A stretch of 15,762 bases of DNA from Flavobacteriales bacterium (GTDB taxonomy: Bacteria > Bacteroidota > Bacteroidia > Flavobacteriales_D > CANHHI01). Below the pieces are notes generated by a model. The model had not been told where the DNA came from. It ran no database searches and saw only the letters and a program-made list of their open reading frames with translations. The translations under genes were made by a program, and so were the position numbers. Every line of letters starts with the position of its first letter. The stretch's first letter is position 1. This document shows, piece by piece, positions 1 through 8,654 of this stretch. The stretch is taken from the NCBI GenBank assembly GCA_947460225.1, contig CANHHI010000021.1, positions 1 through 15,762 on the forward strand, in the 5' to 3' direction.

Positions 1-474
1 ATTTTTGAAATTCAATATTTCAAAAACGCTTTTACCTGGTGCGAAAACCAAGTCCTGCATGGCGATGTTGTAATTTCTTTCCGCCTGTTTCAAAAATACT
101 GCCAAAGCCTTTGCACTGCCTTTTTCGTAGCGTTCAAAAAGGGCGTAAAGTTCTTCCAAGTTGGCGGGCAAATCCACAAATTCATCTTGAAAAAACATGC
201 GGTAGGAGGGGTCTAAGCGTTTGAGTTCATAGAAATCGCTTGTGGTATGCCCAAATTGATTGTAAAAACGCTCAAATACTTCGGGCATCCAATACCAGCT
301 TGGTCCCATGTCAAAAGTAAAACCTTCCGCTTGAAAAGCCCTGGCTCTACCGCCCAAGGACGAGTTTTTTTCATATAAACTCACTTTGTGTCCAGCCTTA
401 GCTAAGAAACATGCCGCTGAAAGACTCGAAAATCCAGAGCCTATCACCACGGTGTGTTTTTGATTGTTTTCCAT
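1..474 (-). CDS. crtI: Phytoene desaturase (CrtI family), N-terminal part, cut by window edge
   Basis: Only the first 158 codons are present; the frame stays open through base 1. The protein begins with an FAD-binding Rossmann motif (G12-S-G14-F-S-S17), an acidic residue at the end of the second strand (E35), and the GGR motif at 41-43. A segment typical of bacterial carotenoid desaturases follows (FDMGPSWYWMP, about 54-64), with LDPSYR near 88-93. The family oxidises phytoene or related polyenes to coloured carotenoids, usually at the inner membrane, with FAD. The start at 474 is 7 nt after the stop of the upstream glycosyltransferase, so it is probably the distal gene of the same operon. 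I cannot tell phytoene desaturase from a CrtI-like carotenoid oxygenase, isomerase or flexirubin-cluster paralogue, because the C-terminus and neighbours such as crtB lie outside the window. The family call is firm; the exact substrate is inferred. Confidence 0.88.
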   Translation of the reverse strand, partial: MENNQKHTVVIGSGFSSLSAACFLAKAGHKVSLYEKNSSLGGRARAFQAEGFTFDMGPSWYWMPEVFERFYNQFGHTTSDFYELKRLDPSYRMFFQDEFVDLPANLEELYALFERYEKGSAKALAVFLKQAERNYNIAMQDLVFAPGKSVFEILNFKN

Positions 475-481
475 AATATTG

Positions 482-1411
482 TTAAAAAAGTCGTCTAAGT
501 TGTAAAAGAAAATGCAAAAAAGCGTAGCGGTAAATATTAAATTTTACCCATTGCCCCAAACCTTTGATAGCTGTGGGCTGTATTTTGATAAAATCCATAA
601 TGGCTTTTTTGCCTATTTTTTGTTCGGTTTTAGGGAGCAAATGCGTGGTTTCAAAACTATTGCAAAGCAATTGAAAAATCCGCACCTGCAATAAATCTTT
701 GTTGTACGCATCAAGTTTTTGGCAAATAAACAACCTATCCAATACCCTTTTAAGACTAGGGCTTGTCGTAATGCTACCTGGTCGTTTTTTTTGCAAATAA
801 ATTTTTTCGGGTAGATAACTCAAGCATTCGGCGTTTAGTAATGTTTCATACACAAAAAGTTCGTCTTCGTGGAAAATATTTTCTGCAAAGCGCAAATTTT
901 CATCGTTTAAAAAAGATTTTTTATACACCCAATAGGCTGCACTGATTTTTTGTAATTTTTTTAAAGCCACGGTGCCACTTTGCCCAGAGAAACTTTCAGT
1001 AAAAAGTTTGATTGTTTTTTCTTTGTTGTTTTGGCGCATAATGCCATCAAAAGCCAGCATATCTGGGCTTTCTTGCAGGGCTTGGTGTATGGTGTAAAGT
1101 GCAGACCCAAAAATTTCGTCATCGCTATCTAAAAACAGCAAGTATTCGCCACGGGCTTTGGCAATGCCTTTGTTGCGGGCAATAGAAGGACCGCTATTTT
1201 GGCTATTTTCTAAATAGATAAAACGTTTGTCTTGATAACTAGCCAGCACTTGCTTGCTGTTGTCCGTGCTCGCATCATTGATGAAAATAACTTCAAAACT
1301 CGTGTAATCTTGCGCCAAAATGCTATTGCACAAGCTATCCAAGTACGCTGCTGTGTTATAAACTGGTACAACAATAGAAAAAAAAGGGTTTATACTCTTT
1401 TGCGTATCCAT
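482..1411 (-). CDS. Family 2 glycosyltransferase (GT-A fold)
   Basis: This 309-residue protein opens with the classic GT2 strand FSIVVPVYNT (11-20). It then has nucleotide-binding acidic residues in FINDASTD (43-50), the SxARN-type helix around 75-80, and a DxD-type metal/nucleotide-sugar motif in LDSDDE (D95, D97). A second acidic cluster, FHEDELF, lies near the middle and would fit the catalytic base region. The last ~20 residues are hydrophobic and basic, suggesting peripheral membrane contact. Such enzymes transfer a sugar from an NDP-sugar to a lipid-linked glycan, polysaccharide or, in some pigment clusters, a carotenoid; donor and acceptor cannot be read from sequence. The start at 1411 lies 22 nt inside the end of the upstream flippase gene and crtI follows 7 nt after the stop, so translation is probably coupled. 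Fold confidence is high, specificity unknown. Confidence 0.9.
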   Translation of the reverse strand: MDTQKSINPFFSIVVPVYNTAAYLDSLCNSILAQDYTSFEVIFINDASTDNSKQVLASYQDKRFIYLENSQNSGPSIARNKGIAKARGEYLLFLDSDDEIFGSALYTIHQALQESPDMLAFDGIMRQNNKEKTIKLFTESFSGQSGTVALKKLQKISAAYWVYKKSFLNDENLRFAENIFHEDELFVYETLLNAECLSYLPEKIYLQKKRPGSITTSPSLKRVLDRLFICQKLDAYNKDLLQVRIFQLLCNSFETTHLLPKTEQKIGKKAIMDFIKIQPTAIKGLGQWVKFNIYRYAFLHFLLQLRRLF

Positions 1412-2877
1412 ACGAGTAACGTTTTTAATAAACCAAATTGATAAGCCATGAAAAAATAAACCACACCAATGCCCATTGTTTTATAGCTTGCATTTAACCA
1501 AATATTGTCTAAATCAGGCGCAAGATAAAATAAAAATCCGCATATTCCAAGCAATAAAAGTGCATAAAATGAATACATCGTAAAAGGCTGCATCTTGAGT
1601 TTGGTTTGCACCAAAAACAACTTGCCCGTGTTCATCAAAAACAAAGTGCCTGCACTGGCAGCGGCTGCACCAGCAACGCCCCAATGTGGAATAAAAAATA
1701 AATTGCTCAAATAAGTCAAAAGCGCAGTGAGGAGCATCAGCACAAGGTCGTATTTGTAAAACCCAGAAAGCGTGATAAGCGCACTGTTAAAGCCCGTAAT
1801 GCAATCAAAAAGACGGGTAAGCCCCAAGAAAATAAATATCCATTTGGCGTGCTCGTTTTGAATATGGCAAATTTGAAAAATCAAGTCTATATTTAAAAAA
1901 AGTACCAAAAATATAAATCCGCAAATTAAAGTTTGCAAGAGCGAACTTTCTTTATAAATTCTTTGGAGGGTGCCCATGTCTTTTTCAGCCATAGCCACGG
2001 ATAAAACAGGCGCACCAACATCCAGCAAACTGCGGTAGGGAATAACAATCAAAGTTGTAATATAACTGCACAGCGCATACAAAGCCACCGCAGACAAGCC
2101 CGCATTGTTTGTGCTTTCAGATTTAATCATGGAGGCAATCATCAAAGTGTCTATGTTGCTGATGAGTGCAGAGGAAATGCCCGTCAAAAAAGTAAAAAAG
2201 CCAAAATATAGCCTATCTCTGGCAAAAATTTCTTGCCGTTTATGTTGGGTGATAAAATTTTTGAAGTCTTTAAAAAAATGTCTTGAAAACCAAAAAAGAA
2301 CCAGCAATTGCAAGGCATAGCTTCCTACAAAAGCACACATAAAAATATTGGGGCTAATCCATTGTTTCAGCAAAGCAACCGCCAAAACTGTTTGAAATAC
2401 CCGAAGGGCAAATTCACGTAAAAAAGTGGGGAAAACAACCTGCAAATTCACCCGCAAATAAGCCGTTAAAAAACTCAATTGCACCAAAAGCGCATTAAAA
2501 ACCCAAAATAAATTGTAATTTTTGACAAATAAAGCCGAACTCCCCGCAAAATGTTGATACACAAAATCACGGGCTATCCACAGGAAAAAAGTAACGCCAA
2601 AAACCCCGAGAATAATTAAAAACAGGGCTTGCAATAAAATTTGTTCCCGCTCTTTTGTGCTTTTCGCACTTGGAAAATACCGCAAAAGCATATTGCCCAC
2701 GCCCAAAAGTGCAAAAGGGTAAAAAATACTGCCAGCAGAAATAAAAATCCGAGTCAAGCCATAAAGTTCCACGCCCAAAGCCTGTGGAAAAAGTAGCACA
2801 TTATTGACATAACCCAAGGCTATGCCCAAATACACCCAAATCGTGCTCCATGTGCCTTGCTTGATTAAAATATTCAT
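1390..2877 (-). CDS. Polysaccharide/lipid flippase of the Wzx (MOP/MATE-like) superfamily
   Basis: This 495-residue protein is almost entirely hydrophobic, with roughly 12-14 predicted membrane spans separated by short basic loops. It opens with a family-typical segment (WSTIWVYLGIALGYVN, from about residue 10) followed by LGVELYGLTRIF, resembling the first two helices of oligosaccharide flippases. Members move undecaprenyl-linked sugars or other amphipathic substrates across the inner membrane. Its ATG overlaps the stop of bshA (ATGA, 2874-2877), and its 3' end overlaps the glycosyltransferase start by 22 nt, pointing to coupled expression. With a GT2 enzyme directly downstream, export of a glycosylated lipid or surface glycan subunit is the simplest reading, but that is inference. 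No full polysaccharide locus (polymerase, sugar-nucleotide enzymes) is visible here. A MurJ role is less likely given the context, though not excluded. Confidence 0.85.
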   Translation of the reverse strand: MNILIKQGTWSTIWVYLGIALGYVNNVLLFPQALGVELYGLTRIFISAGSIFYPFALLGVGNMLLRYFPSAKSTKEREQILLQALFLIILGVFGVTFFLWIARDFVYQHFAGSSALFVKNYNLFWVFNALLVQLSFLTAYLRVNLQVVFPTFLREFALRVFQTVLAVALLKQWISPNIFMCAFVGSYALQLLVLFWFSRHFFKDFKNFITQHKRQEIFARDRLYFGFFTFLTGISSALISNIDTLMIASMIKSESTNNAGLSAVALYALCSYITTLIVIPYRSLLDVGAPVLSVAMAEKDMGTLQRIYKESSLLQTLICGFIFLVLFLNIDLIFQICHIQNEHAKWIFIFLGLTRLFDCITGFNSALITLSGFYKYDLVLMLLTALLTYLSNLFFIPHWGVAGAAAASAGTLFLMNTGKLFLVQTKLKMQPFTMYSFYALLLLGICGFLFYLAPDLDNIWLNASYKTMGIGVVYFFMAYQFGLLKTLLVWIRKRV

Positions 2878-4004
2878 ACATTCACCAAAACGGATTGATA
2901 AACCGCTTCGTATTGCGGCAATATGTTTGCTATGGAAAAATGCGTTGCCCGTTCTTTGGCTTGCGCCTTAAATTTGGATAAAGTTTGCTCGTCTTTCCAC
3001 AAATAGCGCAAATTTTTTGCCATATCGTCCGTATCGCCGATGGGGCTAACAAAGCCTGTTTTCCCGTGTATATTCACTTCTGGAATTCCCCCAGCATTGG
3101 AAGAAATCACGGGCACGCCAGCGTTCATTGCCTCCAAGGCAGACAAGCCAAAACTCTCTTGCTCCGAAGGCAAAATAAAAGCGTCTGCGGTTTGCAATAT
3201 TTCATGCACACAAGTTAAATTGCCCAAAAATTTAAAATCTTTTTCGTAACCATGTTGCCGAACATAGTCCTCCAAAATACTTCGCTCTGGACCATCGCCA
3301 ACCAAAACGACTTTGCAGGCAATATCTGCACGTATTTTTTCATAAACTTTTACAATATCTTGCACACGCTTTACTTTTCTAAAATTAGAGGTGTGTATTA
3401 AAATTTTTTCCTCAGGTTTTGCCAAACAAGCTCTTCTAGCAATTACTTTGGATTCTTGACAAGCATAAGCATCTACAAAATTAGGAATAGCAACAATCTG
3501 TTTATTTCTTAATGCAAAACGTGCCAAGGTATCTCTTTTGAGGCTTTCTGAAACACAGGTAATGGCTGCGGATTGTTCCATGGCAAAGGCAATAACAGGC
3601 TTGAAATTGGGCAATTCGCCCAAAAGGGTAATGTCTGTTCCATGGAGCGTGGTAATAAAAGGAACGTCCATGCCTTCGGATTTTAATATTTGCTGTGCCA
3701 AATAAGCAGCTGATGCGTGTGGTATGGCGTAATGCACGTGGAAAATATCCAAGTTGTGGTAGCGAGCCACTTCCACCATTTTACTGGTTAAGGTAAGTTC
3801 GTAAGGTGGGTATTCAAAAAGGGGATATTGCGTAACGCAAACCTCGTGAAAATACAAATTTGGCAAAAATACGTCCAAGCGAACGGGTTGGCGGTAGCTG
3901 ATAAAATGCACTTCATGCCCTTTTTGGGCGAGTGCCATGCCGAGTTCTGTGGCAACCACGCCAGAGCCGCCAAAGGTTGGGTAGCAAACTAATCCTATTT
4001 TCAT
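2874..4004 (-). CDS. bshA: N-acetyl-alpha-D-glucosaminyl L-malate synthase (bacillithiol biosynthesis)
   Basis: This GT4-family retaining glycosyltransferase of 376 residues has the usual BshA length. It joins GlcNAc from UDP-GlcNAc to L-malate, the first step of bacillithiol synthesis in the cytoplasm. Visible signatures are the N-terminal GGSG loop (12-15) within CYPTFGGSGVVATELG, FHVHYAIPHA (88-97), LHGTDITLLG (120-129), and the GT4 E-x7-E motif (E283 in ESFGLSALE, E291) with GGIPEV after it. The combination of the N-terminus and HYAIPHA matches BshA better than generic GT4 enzymes. Its start overlaps the stop of the upstream GH3/beta-lactamase gene (ATGA at 4001-4004) and its own stop overlaps the flippase start in the same way. 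Later pathway genes (deacetylase BshB, cysteine ligase BshC) are not in this window. The call is from recognised motifs, not a database search. Confidence 0.93.
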   Translation of the reverse strand: MKIGLVCYPTFGGSGVVATELGMALAQKGHEVHFISYRQPVRLDVFLPNLYFHEVCVTQYPLFEYPPYELTLTSKMVEVARYHNLDIFHVHYAIPHASAAYLAQQILKSEGMDVPFITTLHGTDITLLGELPNFKPVIAFAMEQSAAITCVSESLKRDTLARFALRNKQIVAIPNFVDAYACQESKVIARRACLAKPEEKILIHTSNFRKVKRVQDIVKVYEKIRADIACKVVLVGDGPERSILEDYVRQHGYEKDFKFLGNLTCVHEILQTADAFILPSEQESFGLSALEAMNAGVPVISSNAGGIPEVNIHGKTGFVSPIGDTDDMAKNLRYLWKDEQTLSKFKAQAKERATHFSIANILPQYEAVYQSVLVNV

Positions 4005-6898
4005 GATGCTTGAATGGCTTGGTAAATAACGCTTTGAATAGCGTTTCGGGTATTTAATTTTATCAATTTTTTGTTTTCTGCGCTCGGGTAAGTTCTATTG
4101 GATAAAAACACGTAAATCAAGTCAAAATCTGGGTCTGCCCAAACCATTGTGCCTGTAAATCCTGTATGTCCAAAACTATTGATGGAGGCTTCCGAGGCAA
4201 CGGTTTTTTGCTCTTTGTCTTGCCTGTCAAACCCAATGCCACGCCTGTTTTTTTCATTTTGTGGAGCAAGAAACAAATCCATGATTTCAGGTTCAAAGAG
4301 TTTAATCTCGCCATAAGTGCCTTTGTTTAAAAACAATTGCATAATCACAGCCAAATCATAAGCAGTGGAAAACAAGCCCGCATGCCCACCCACACCGCCG
4401 AGCATTGCGGCACCTTGGTCGTGCACATAGCCTTGCAAAGTCTGAAAGCGAAAATAATTGTCAATTTCCGTGGGGGCAATTTGTTCTTTTTTAAAGCGTT
4501 TTAAAGGCAAAAAACCAATATAATCCAATGCGAGTGGTTGGTATAAGTTCTTTGCCACATAATCTTCCAAATTTTTCTGCGTAATGCGCTCTATAACCCA
4601 TTTTATCCAAAAAAAACCCAAATCGCTGTATTTGTAACTTTGTTTGTCTTTTAGGGGAGCATCTAAAATTCTTTTAAATATCGTATCCATGTAATTGGCA
4701 CGCATGTACATCTTTTCCGCCACCTGAAAAGGATAATCTATGATAGAATCTTGATTATAAATATCTCTGGAAAATGATTTTTTTTCCACCAATGTATTTT
4801 TATAAAAAGGAATATAGGCTTCCAAACCCGCTTGATGCGAGGCAATGTTTCTAATGGTCAAACCTGCATAGCGATTGCCGTCTAATTCTGGCAAAAACCG
4901 ACCAATAGAATCTTCTATGCCTAGGCGTTTTTCGCTTTGCAGACGCATCAAAGCCAGTGTAGAACCCATAATTTTAGTCAGTGAGGCAACATCGTAAATG
5001 GTGTTGGTTTTAATTGGATAGGCACTGGAATACGTTTGATTGCCGTAGCTTTTGTCAAAAATAATTTTACCATGCCTTGCAACTAAAATTCTACAGCCTG
5101 GCGTTGCTTTTCCTTGTATAGCTAAATTCACCAAGCTGTCTATTTGCAACATTTTTCTGCTGTTCATGCCGACTTCTTCAGGCAAGCCATAACTCAAGCG
5201 AATGACGCTGGGATAGTTCAGCCCCAGCCCAACTTTGAAAAACTTCGTGCTTACAGGTAGTTTTCCCTCTGGACGCATGGCACCCAAGAGTATTTGCGCA
5301 CTCATTTCTTGGGTTAGCGCATTGTCTTCATAGCCAATTAAAATGGATTTTGCCAAACTGGCATTGCTTAATTCGTCTAAGGCATAAGGGTTTCCAAGCA
5401 AGTTCAGCGCAATGTGGTCGTATTTTTCCCCCAGTTTACGCAATAAAAAATCTGTATTTTGAGGCAATCCATATTTTTTCTCAGGATTTTGGTTCATTTT
5501 GTGTATGCTCAAAACCACGCCCTCTACTTTTTCAATGCCTTTAATTGCCTCAATAATTTCTTTTTCCGTGGGATTTTTACCCAGGTAAAACACTTTCATT
5601 TTTTGCATTTTCTGCAAAATTTCCCCAAAAACACTTTGGTTTTCTCCCAACACAATGGCAGCAAATTGCTTGGTTTTTCTGATATTCAAGGGCAGTAAAT
5701 TGCCTTGGTTTTTCACCAGGGTAAAAGAAGCGGCGGTAAGCTCTCTTTGCAAAGCCAAATAAGCAGGTTTTTGTAAGTCTTCCGCAATATTTTGTTCTGC
5801 CACATATTTATCTTTCTGCAAGTTTGCAAAAGCCTTAGCATATAATATTTTTTTTGCTTTATCCCGAATGTCTTTTTCCGATATTTTGCCCTCGTGCAGG
5901 GCTTGTAAAATCGCTTTCTGCGCTTTGCTCACGCTTTCAGAAAACAACAGTACATCATTGCCTGCAAGTAGTGCTTTCACTTCCAATTCCCCTTGCGGAA
6001 ATAATTTATTAACCGCCCCCATGTTGAGCGCATCGCTGAGCACAATGCCCTCAAAACCCATGGATTTTTTCAGTTTTTCGTTGATAATTTTGTTGGAAAT
6101 GCTTGCTGGCAAATCATCGCCCATGCTAGGCACCGACAAATGTCCCACCATCACACTGCCAAGCCCTTCCGCAATGAGTTTTCTGTATGGATAAAGTTCC
6201 ATGCTGTCTATTTTTTCTGCACTTTTTTGCACAATAGGCAAAGTTTTATGGCTATCGTGCTGGGTGTCGCCATGCCCTGGAAAATGCTTGGCAGAAGCCA
6301 AAACCCCGTAGTTTTGCATGCCTTGCATGTACGCCAATGCTTTTAAAGTAACCTGCTCTTTTTGTTCGCCCAAAGAGCGATAGCCAATCACAGGGTTTTT
6401 GGGATTGCTGTTGATGTCCACCAAAGGCGCAAAATTGATATGCACGCCCACACGCTTGACTTGCTGGGCAATTTGTTCGCCCATTTTTTCTATGAGTGCA
6501 TAATTTTGTACCGCACCCAAAGCCAGTGCCTTTGGATAACTTATGGTGCTGTCCAAACGCATGGCGAGTCCCCATTCGCCGTCTATGCCTGCCCACAGCG
6601 GTATTTGGCTCTGACTTTGCAGTTCGTTGTATAGCTTTGCCTGTAAAACAGGACTGCCTTTCATAAAAATAACCCCACCAATTTTGTGATTTTTTATCAA
6701 ATACAACAATTGATTTTTGTTATTCAGCTTGGGATTAGAATAAGCCGCCACCATAAAAAGTTGCCCAATGGCTTCGTCCAAAGTCATTTTGCTGGCAATG
6801 CTATCTGCCCAAACAGATGGGTTTTTCAAAAAAACGGGCTGTGCCACAGCAAAAACTGGGCACGCAAAGAGTAGGGAAGCAAGAATAATTCTTTTCAT
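4001..6898 (-). CDS. NagZ-type GH3 beta-N-acetylglucosaminidase fused to a serine beta-lactamase-fold domain
   Basis: This is a 965-residue exported two-domain protein with a signal peptide at about 1-19 (cleavage near FAVAQ). Residues ~30-360 form a GH3 barrel with the NagZ signature KHFPGHGDT (204-212) and D215-S-H217, the Asp/His acid-base dyad, plus the nucleophile D289 in VLSDALNM. A linker/second GH3 domain follows to about 570. Residues ~575-965 are a class C beta-lactamase/DD-peptidase-like domain: S639-L-T-K642 (SxxK), Y757-S-D759 in the place of YxN, and H911-T-G913 in the place of KTG. The first part should release GlcNAc from muropeptide or chitin-like glycans; the second may be an amidase or esterase and need not hydrolyse beta-lactams. 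Asp replacing Asn in the second motif is noted. A start at 6898 gives the intact signal peptide. A promoter match lies just upstream, and bshA is translationally coupled behind it. The fusion is known in Bacteroidota; its substrate is uncertain. Confidence 0.92.
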   Translation of the reverse strand: MKRIILASLLFACPVFAVAQPVFLKNPSVWADSIASKMTLDEAIGQLFMVAAYSNPKLNNKNQLLYLIKNHKIGGVIFMKGSPVLQAKLYNELQSQSQIPLWAGIDGEWGLAMRLDSTISYPKALALGAVQNYALIEKMGEQIAQQVKRVGVHINFAPLVDINSNPKNPVIGYRSLGEQKEQVTLKALAYMQGMQNYGVLASAKHFPGHGDTQHDSHKTLPIVQKSAEKIDSMELYPYRKLIAEGLGSVMVGHLSVPSMGDDLPASISNKIINEKLKKSMGFEGIVLSDALNMGAVNKLFPQGELEVKALLAGNDVLLFSESVSKAQKAILQALHEGKISEKDIRDKAKKILYAKAFANLQKDKYVAEQNIAEDLQKPAYLALQRELTAASFTLVKNQGNLLPLNIRKTKQFAAIVLGENQSVFGEILQKMQKMKVFYLGKNPTEKEIIEAIKGIEKVEGVVLSIHKMNQNPEKKYGLPQNTDFLLRKLGEKYDHIALNLLGNPYALDELSNASLAKSILIGYEDNALTQEMSAQILLGAMRPEGKLPVSTKFFKVGLGLNYPSVIRLSYGLPEEVGMNSRKMLQIDSLVNLAIQGKATPGCRILVARHGKIIFDKSYGNQTYSSAYPIKTNTIYDVASLTKIMGSTLALMRLQSEKRLGIEDSIGRFLPELDGNRYAGLTIRNIASHQAGLEAYIPFYKNTLVEKKSFSRDIYNQDSIIDYPFQVAEKMYMRANYMDTIFKRILDAPLKDKQSYKYSDLGFFWIKWVIERITQKNLEDYVAKNLYQPLALDYIGFLPLKRFKKEQIAPTEIDNYFRFQTLQGYVHDQGAAMLGGVGGHAGLFSTAYDLAVIMQLFLNKGTYGEIKLFEPEIMDLFLAPQNEKNRRGIGFDRQDKEQKTVASEASINSFGHTGFTGTMVWADPDFDLIYVFLSNRTYPSAENKKLIKLNTRNAIQSVIYQAIQAS

Positions 6899-6911
6899 GG
6901 GCTATGGCAAG

Positions 6912-6942
6912 CAAATTTACAATAATTTAGATTATTCCCCAA
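6912..6942 (-). promoter_or_regulatory. Bacteroidota-type promoter for the GH3-bshA transcription unit
   Basis: On the minus strand a TTG (6942-6940) is followed after 20 nt by TAAATTTG (6919-6912), a perfect match to the Bacteroidota TAnnTTTG -7 box with acceptable spacing. It lies across the end of ung and the only real gap (33 nt) in the minus-strand gene run. If used, transcription would start around 6905-6908, leaving a leader of only about 7-10 nt before the GH3 ATG at 6898. The motif match is seen directly; activity is inferred. Confidence 0.6.
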
Positions 6943-7609
6943 TAGAAAAATCTATTTTTTTGCCTTGCTCTGCCAAGTATGCTTGCGTTTGGCTAAAATG
7001 TTTGTTGCCAAACCAACCCCCTCGGTTTGCCGCAAGGGGAGAAGGGTGCACGGCTTTCAGTACCTTATGCTTGGTCTGGTCTATGTTTTTGCCTTTTTGC
7101 TGGGCATAATTTCCCCAAAGCATAAAAACCAGCCCCGTTTTTTCACGGCTCAAAGTGTCAATCACCGCATCGGTAAACTTTTCCCAGCCCCAATTTTGAT
7201 GTGCGCCTGCCATGCTGTCTTGCACCGTGAGCACGGCATTCAAAAGCAAAACCCCTTGACTTGCCCATGGCGTTAAATCGCCGTGCGTGGGCATTTTCAG
7301 GTTTAAATCGCTACTTATTTCTTTGTAAATGTTTTGCAAAGAGGGCGGTATAGCTACGCCTTTTTGCACAGAAAAACACAAGCCATTGGCTTGTCCCGCT
7401 TGATGATAAGGATCTTGTCCCATAATCACCACCTGGGTTTTGTCAAAAGGGCAAAGTTCAAGGGCACGGAAAATATCGGCACCTTTTGGATAGCAGGGTT
7501 GCGTTTGATAAGCAGTTTTTACTTTTTGACTCAGTGCCAGAAAATAATCTTTTTCAAATTCTGCACAAAGCACCTTGTGCCAACTCGGTTCAATTTTCAC
7601 GGCGTTCAT
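6932..7609 (-). CDS. ung: Uracil-DNA glycosylase, family 1
   Basis: This 225-residue enzyme excises uracil from DNA at the start of base-excision repair. All family-1 motifs are visible: GQDPYH (64-69, with D66 as the water-activating residue), the uracil-pocket LCFSV (77-81), LLLN (121-124, N124), the Ser/Pro DNA-compression loop PPS (88-90), and the HPSPL leucine loop (188-192, H188). After HPSPL the protein reads RGGWFGN, one residue longer than the RGFFG of the E. coli enzyme. Length is typical. The start at 7609 lies 20 nt inside the 3' end of the alpha/beta-hydrolase gene, so it is probably translated from the same transcript despite the unrelated function. A promoter for the next gene overlaps the final codons. 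Confidence 0.97.
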   Translation of the reverse strand: MNAVKIEPSWHKVLCAEFEKDYFLALSQKVKTAYQTQPCYPKGADIFRALELCPFDKTQVVIMGQDPYHQAGQANGLCFSVQKGVAIPPSLQNIYKEISSDLNLKMPTHGDLTPWASQGVLLLNAVLTVQDSMAGAHQNWGWEKFTDAVIDTLSREKTGLVFMLWGNYAQQKGKNIDQTKHKVLKAVHPSPLAANRGGWFGNKHFSQTQAYLAEQGKKIDFSIGE

Positions 7610-8654
7610 CGGGTGTATCTAATCTTTGGAAAAATGTTTTAAGGGTAGCCACATAGCTATCTGGCTCGCTGAGCATGGCACTGTGTCCAGATTTTTGAAA
7701 ATAATGGATATATTTGACTTGCGCATTGGTCATGTATTCAAAGGCTTCATAGGCAACATATTTTGCAACCACCAAATCGTAATTTCCCCATAAAAAAAGC
7801 GTGGGCTGTGTAATTTTATATAAATCTTTACTTAAATCCACGTCTTTGTTAAAATGATTGTCAAACATGGCAATATTTGTAATCAAGCCACTAACTTCGT
7901 AACTGCTGTCATAATGGCTGGAATTAAAAAGATAATCATAATATCCAGGTACGGAAGATGCCTCTATCACATGGTCGTAAGTCAGTCTATTTTCCCCATT
8001 GTAACCCAAATTATTTATAGTACTTATATCGTATTTACTTATGTTGTTGGTATCTATTTTTGCAAGCGATTGCAAGGTTTTTTGCCAAAAATCCATAGAA
8101 TTACCTTTTCTGATTTGTTCTATGGCAACTTCCTTGATACGCCTATATTCTTCATTGCCAAATGTTTTGTGAATGCCATCGTTGTTAATCCAAGCACGAA
8201 TGCGGTGTTTTTGTTTGCCTTGAATTAAAAATGCTGCGCCCAGCATACCGCCCCAACTGTGTCCCAAAAGAATTAAATCTCGGGTTTTCCCGTATTTTTC
8301 GGCAATTAAAAAAACGAGTTTATCCAAGTCCTTCACATAGCTATCGTTGTTGTAATCTGAAAGACCAAAATACCCTTGTGATGCCCCTGAGCCACGCTGG
8401 TCAAAATACACCACGATATAATCCTTTTCAAGATTTTGAAAGGCTTTGGTGTATTTGTAAATAGAGCCATCTCCACCCGGACCGCCGTGCAAAACCAAAA
8501 TAATTTTATCGCTATCGGGATTGCCTTGCACCCAAACAGGCATATACACTTGCTTGTTTTGCACATAGAAAAAATCTAAAATTTTATCCGTCTGCGCCTT
8601 TTTTTGACAAGCAATTGTGCATAAAAAAGCTAAAATGCCTATCCATTTTTTCAT
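7590..8654 (-). CDS. Lipoprotein-like alpha/beta hydrolase (prolyl aminopeptidase-like, S33 type)
   Basis: This 354-residue protein has a short N-terminal export signal ending at C16 in a weak lipobox (TIAC), so it may be a lipoprotein or a periplasmic protein. The mature part is an alpha/beta-hydrolase. The oxyanion-hole segment is HGGPGGDGS (56-64), followed by DQRGSGAS (85-92), a nucleophile elbow GHSWGG (131-136, S133), an acid in GNYDLVV (D293) and a catalytic His in SGHSAML (H324). HGGPG plus DQRGxG is typical of proline iminopeptidase relatives, which cleave N-terminal proline or act on other small amides and esters. The ~100-residue cap between the elbow and D293 is not one I can assign, so the substrate is unknown. 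Its ATG overlaps the stop of the upstream hypothetical gene (ATGA at 8651-8654), suggesting the two export-targeted proteins are made together. Confidence 0.85.
   Translation of the reverse strand: MKKWIGILAFLCTIACQKKAQTDKILDFFYVQNKQVYMPVWVQGNPDSDKIILVLHGGPGGDGSIYKYTKAFQNLEKDYIVVYFDQRGSGASQGYFGLSDYNNDSYVKDLDKLVFLIAEKYGKTRDLILLGHSWGGMLGAAFLIQGKQKHRIRAWINNDGIHKTFGNEEYRRIKEVAIEQIRKGNSMDFWQKTLQSLAKIDTNNISKYDISTINNLGYNGENRLTYDHVIEASSVPGYYDYLFNSSHYDSSYEVSGLITNIAMFDNHFNKDVDLSKDLYKITQPTLFLWGNYDLVVAKYVAYEAFEYMTNAQVKYIHYFQKSGHSAMLSEPDSYVATLKTFFQRLDTPDERREN

Noticed and set aside
5868..6634. Plus-strand open frames of 68-108 codons opposite the GH3 gene
   Set aside because: They lie opposite conserved GH3 catalytic motifs, have no convincing starts or domains, and overlap one another.
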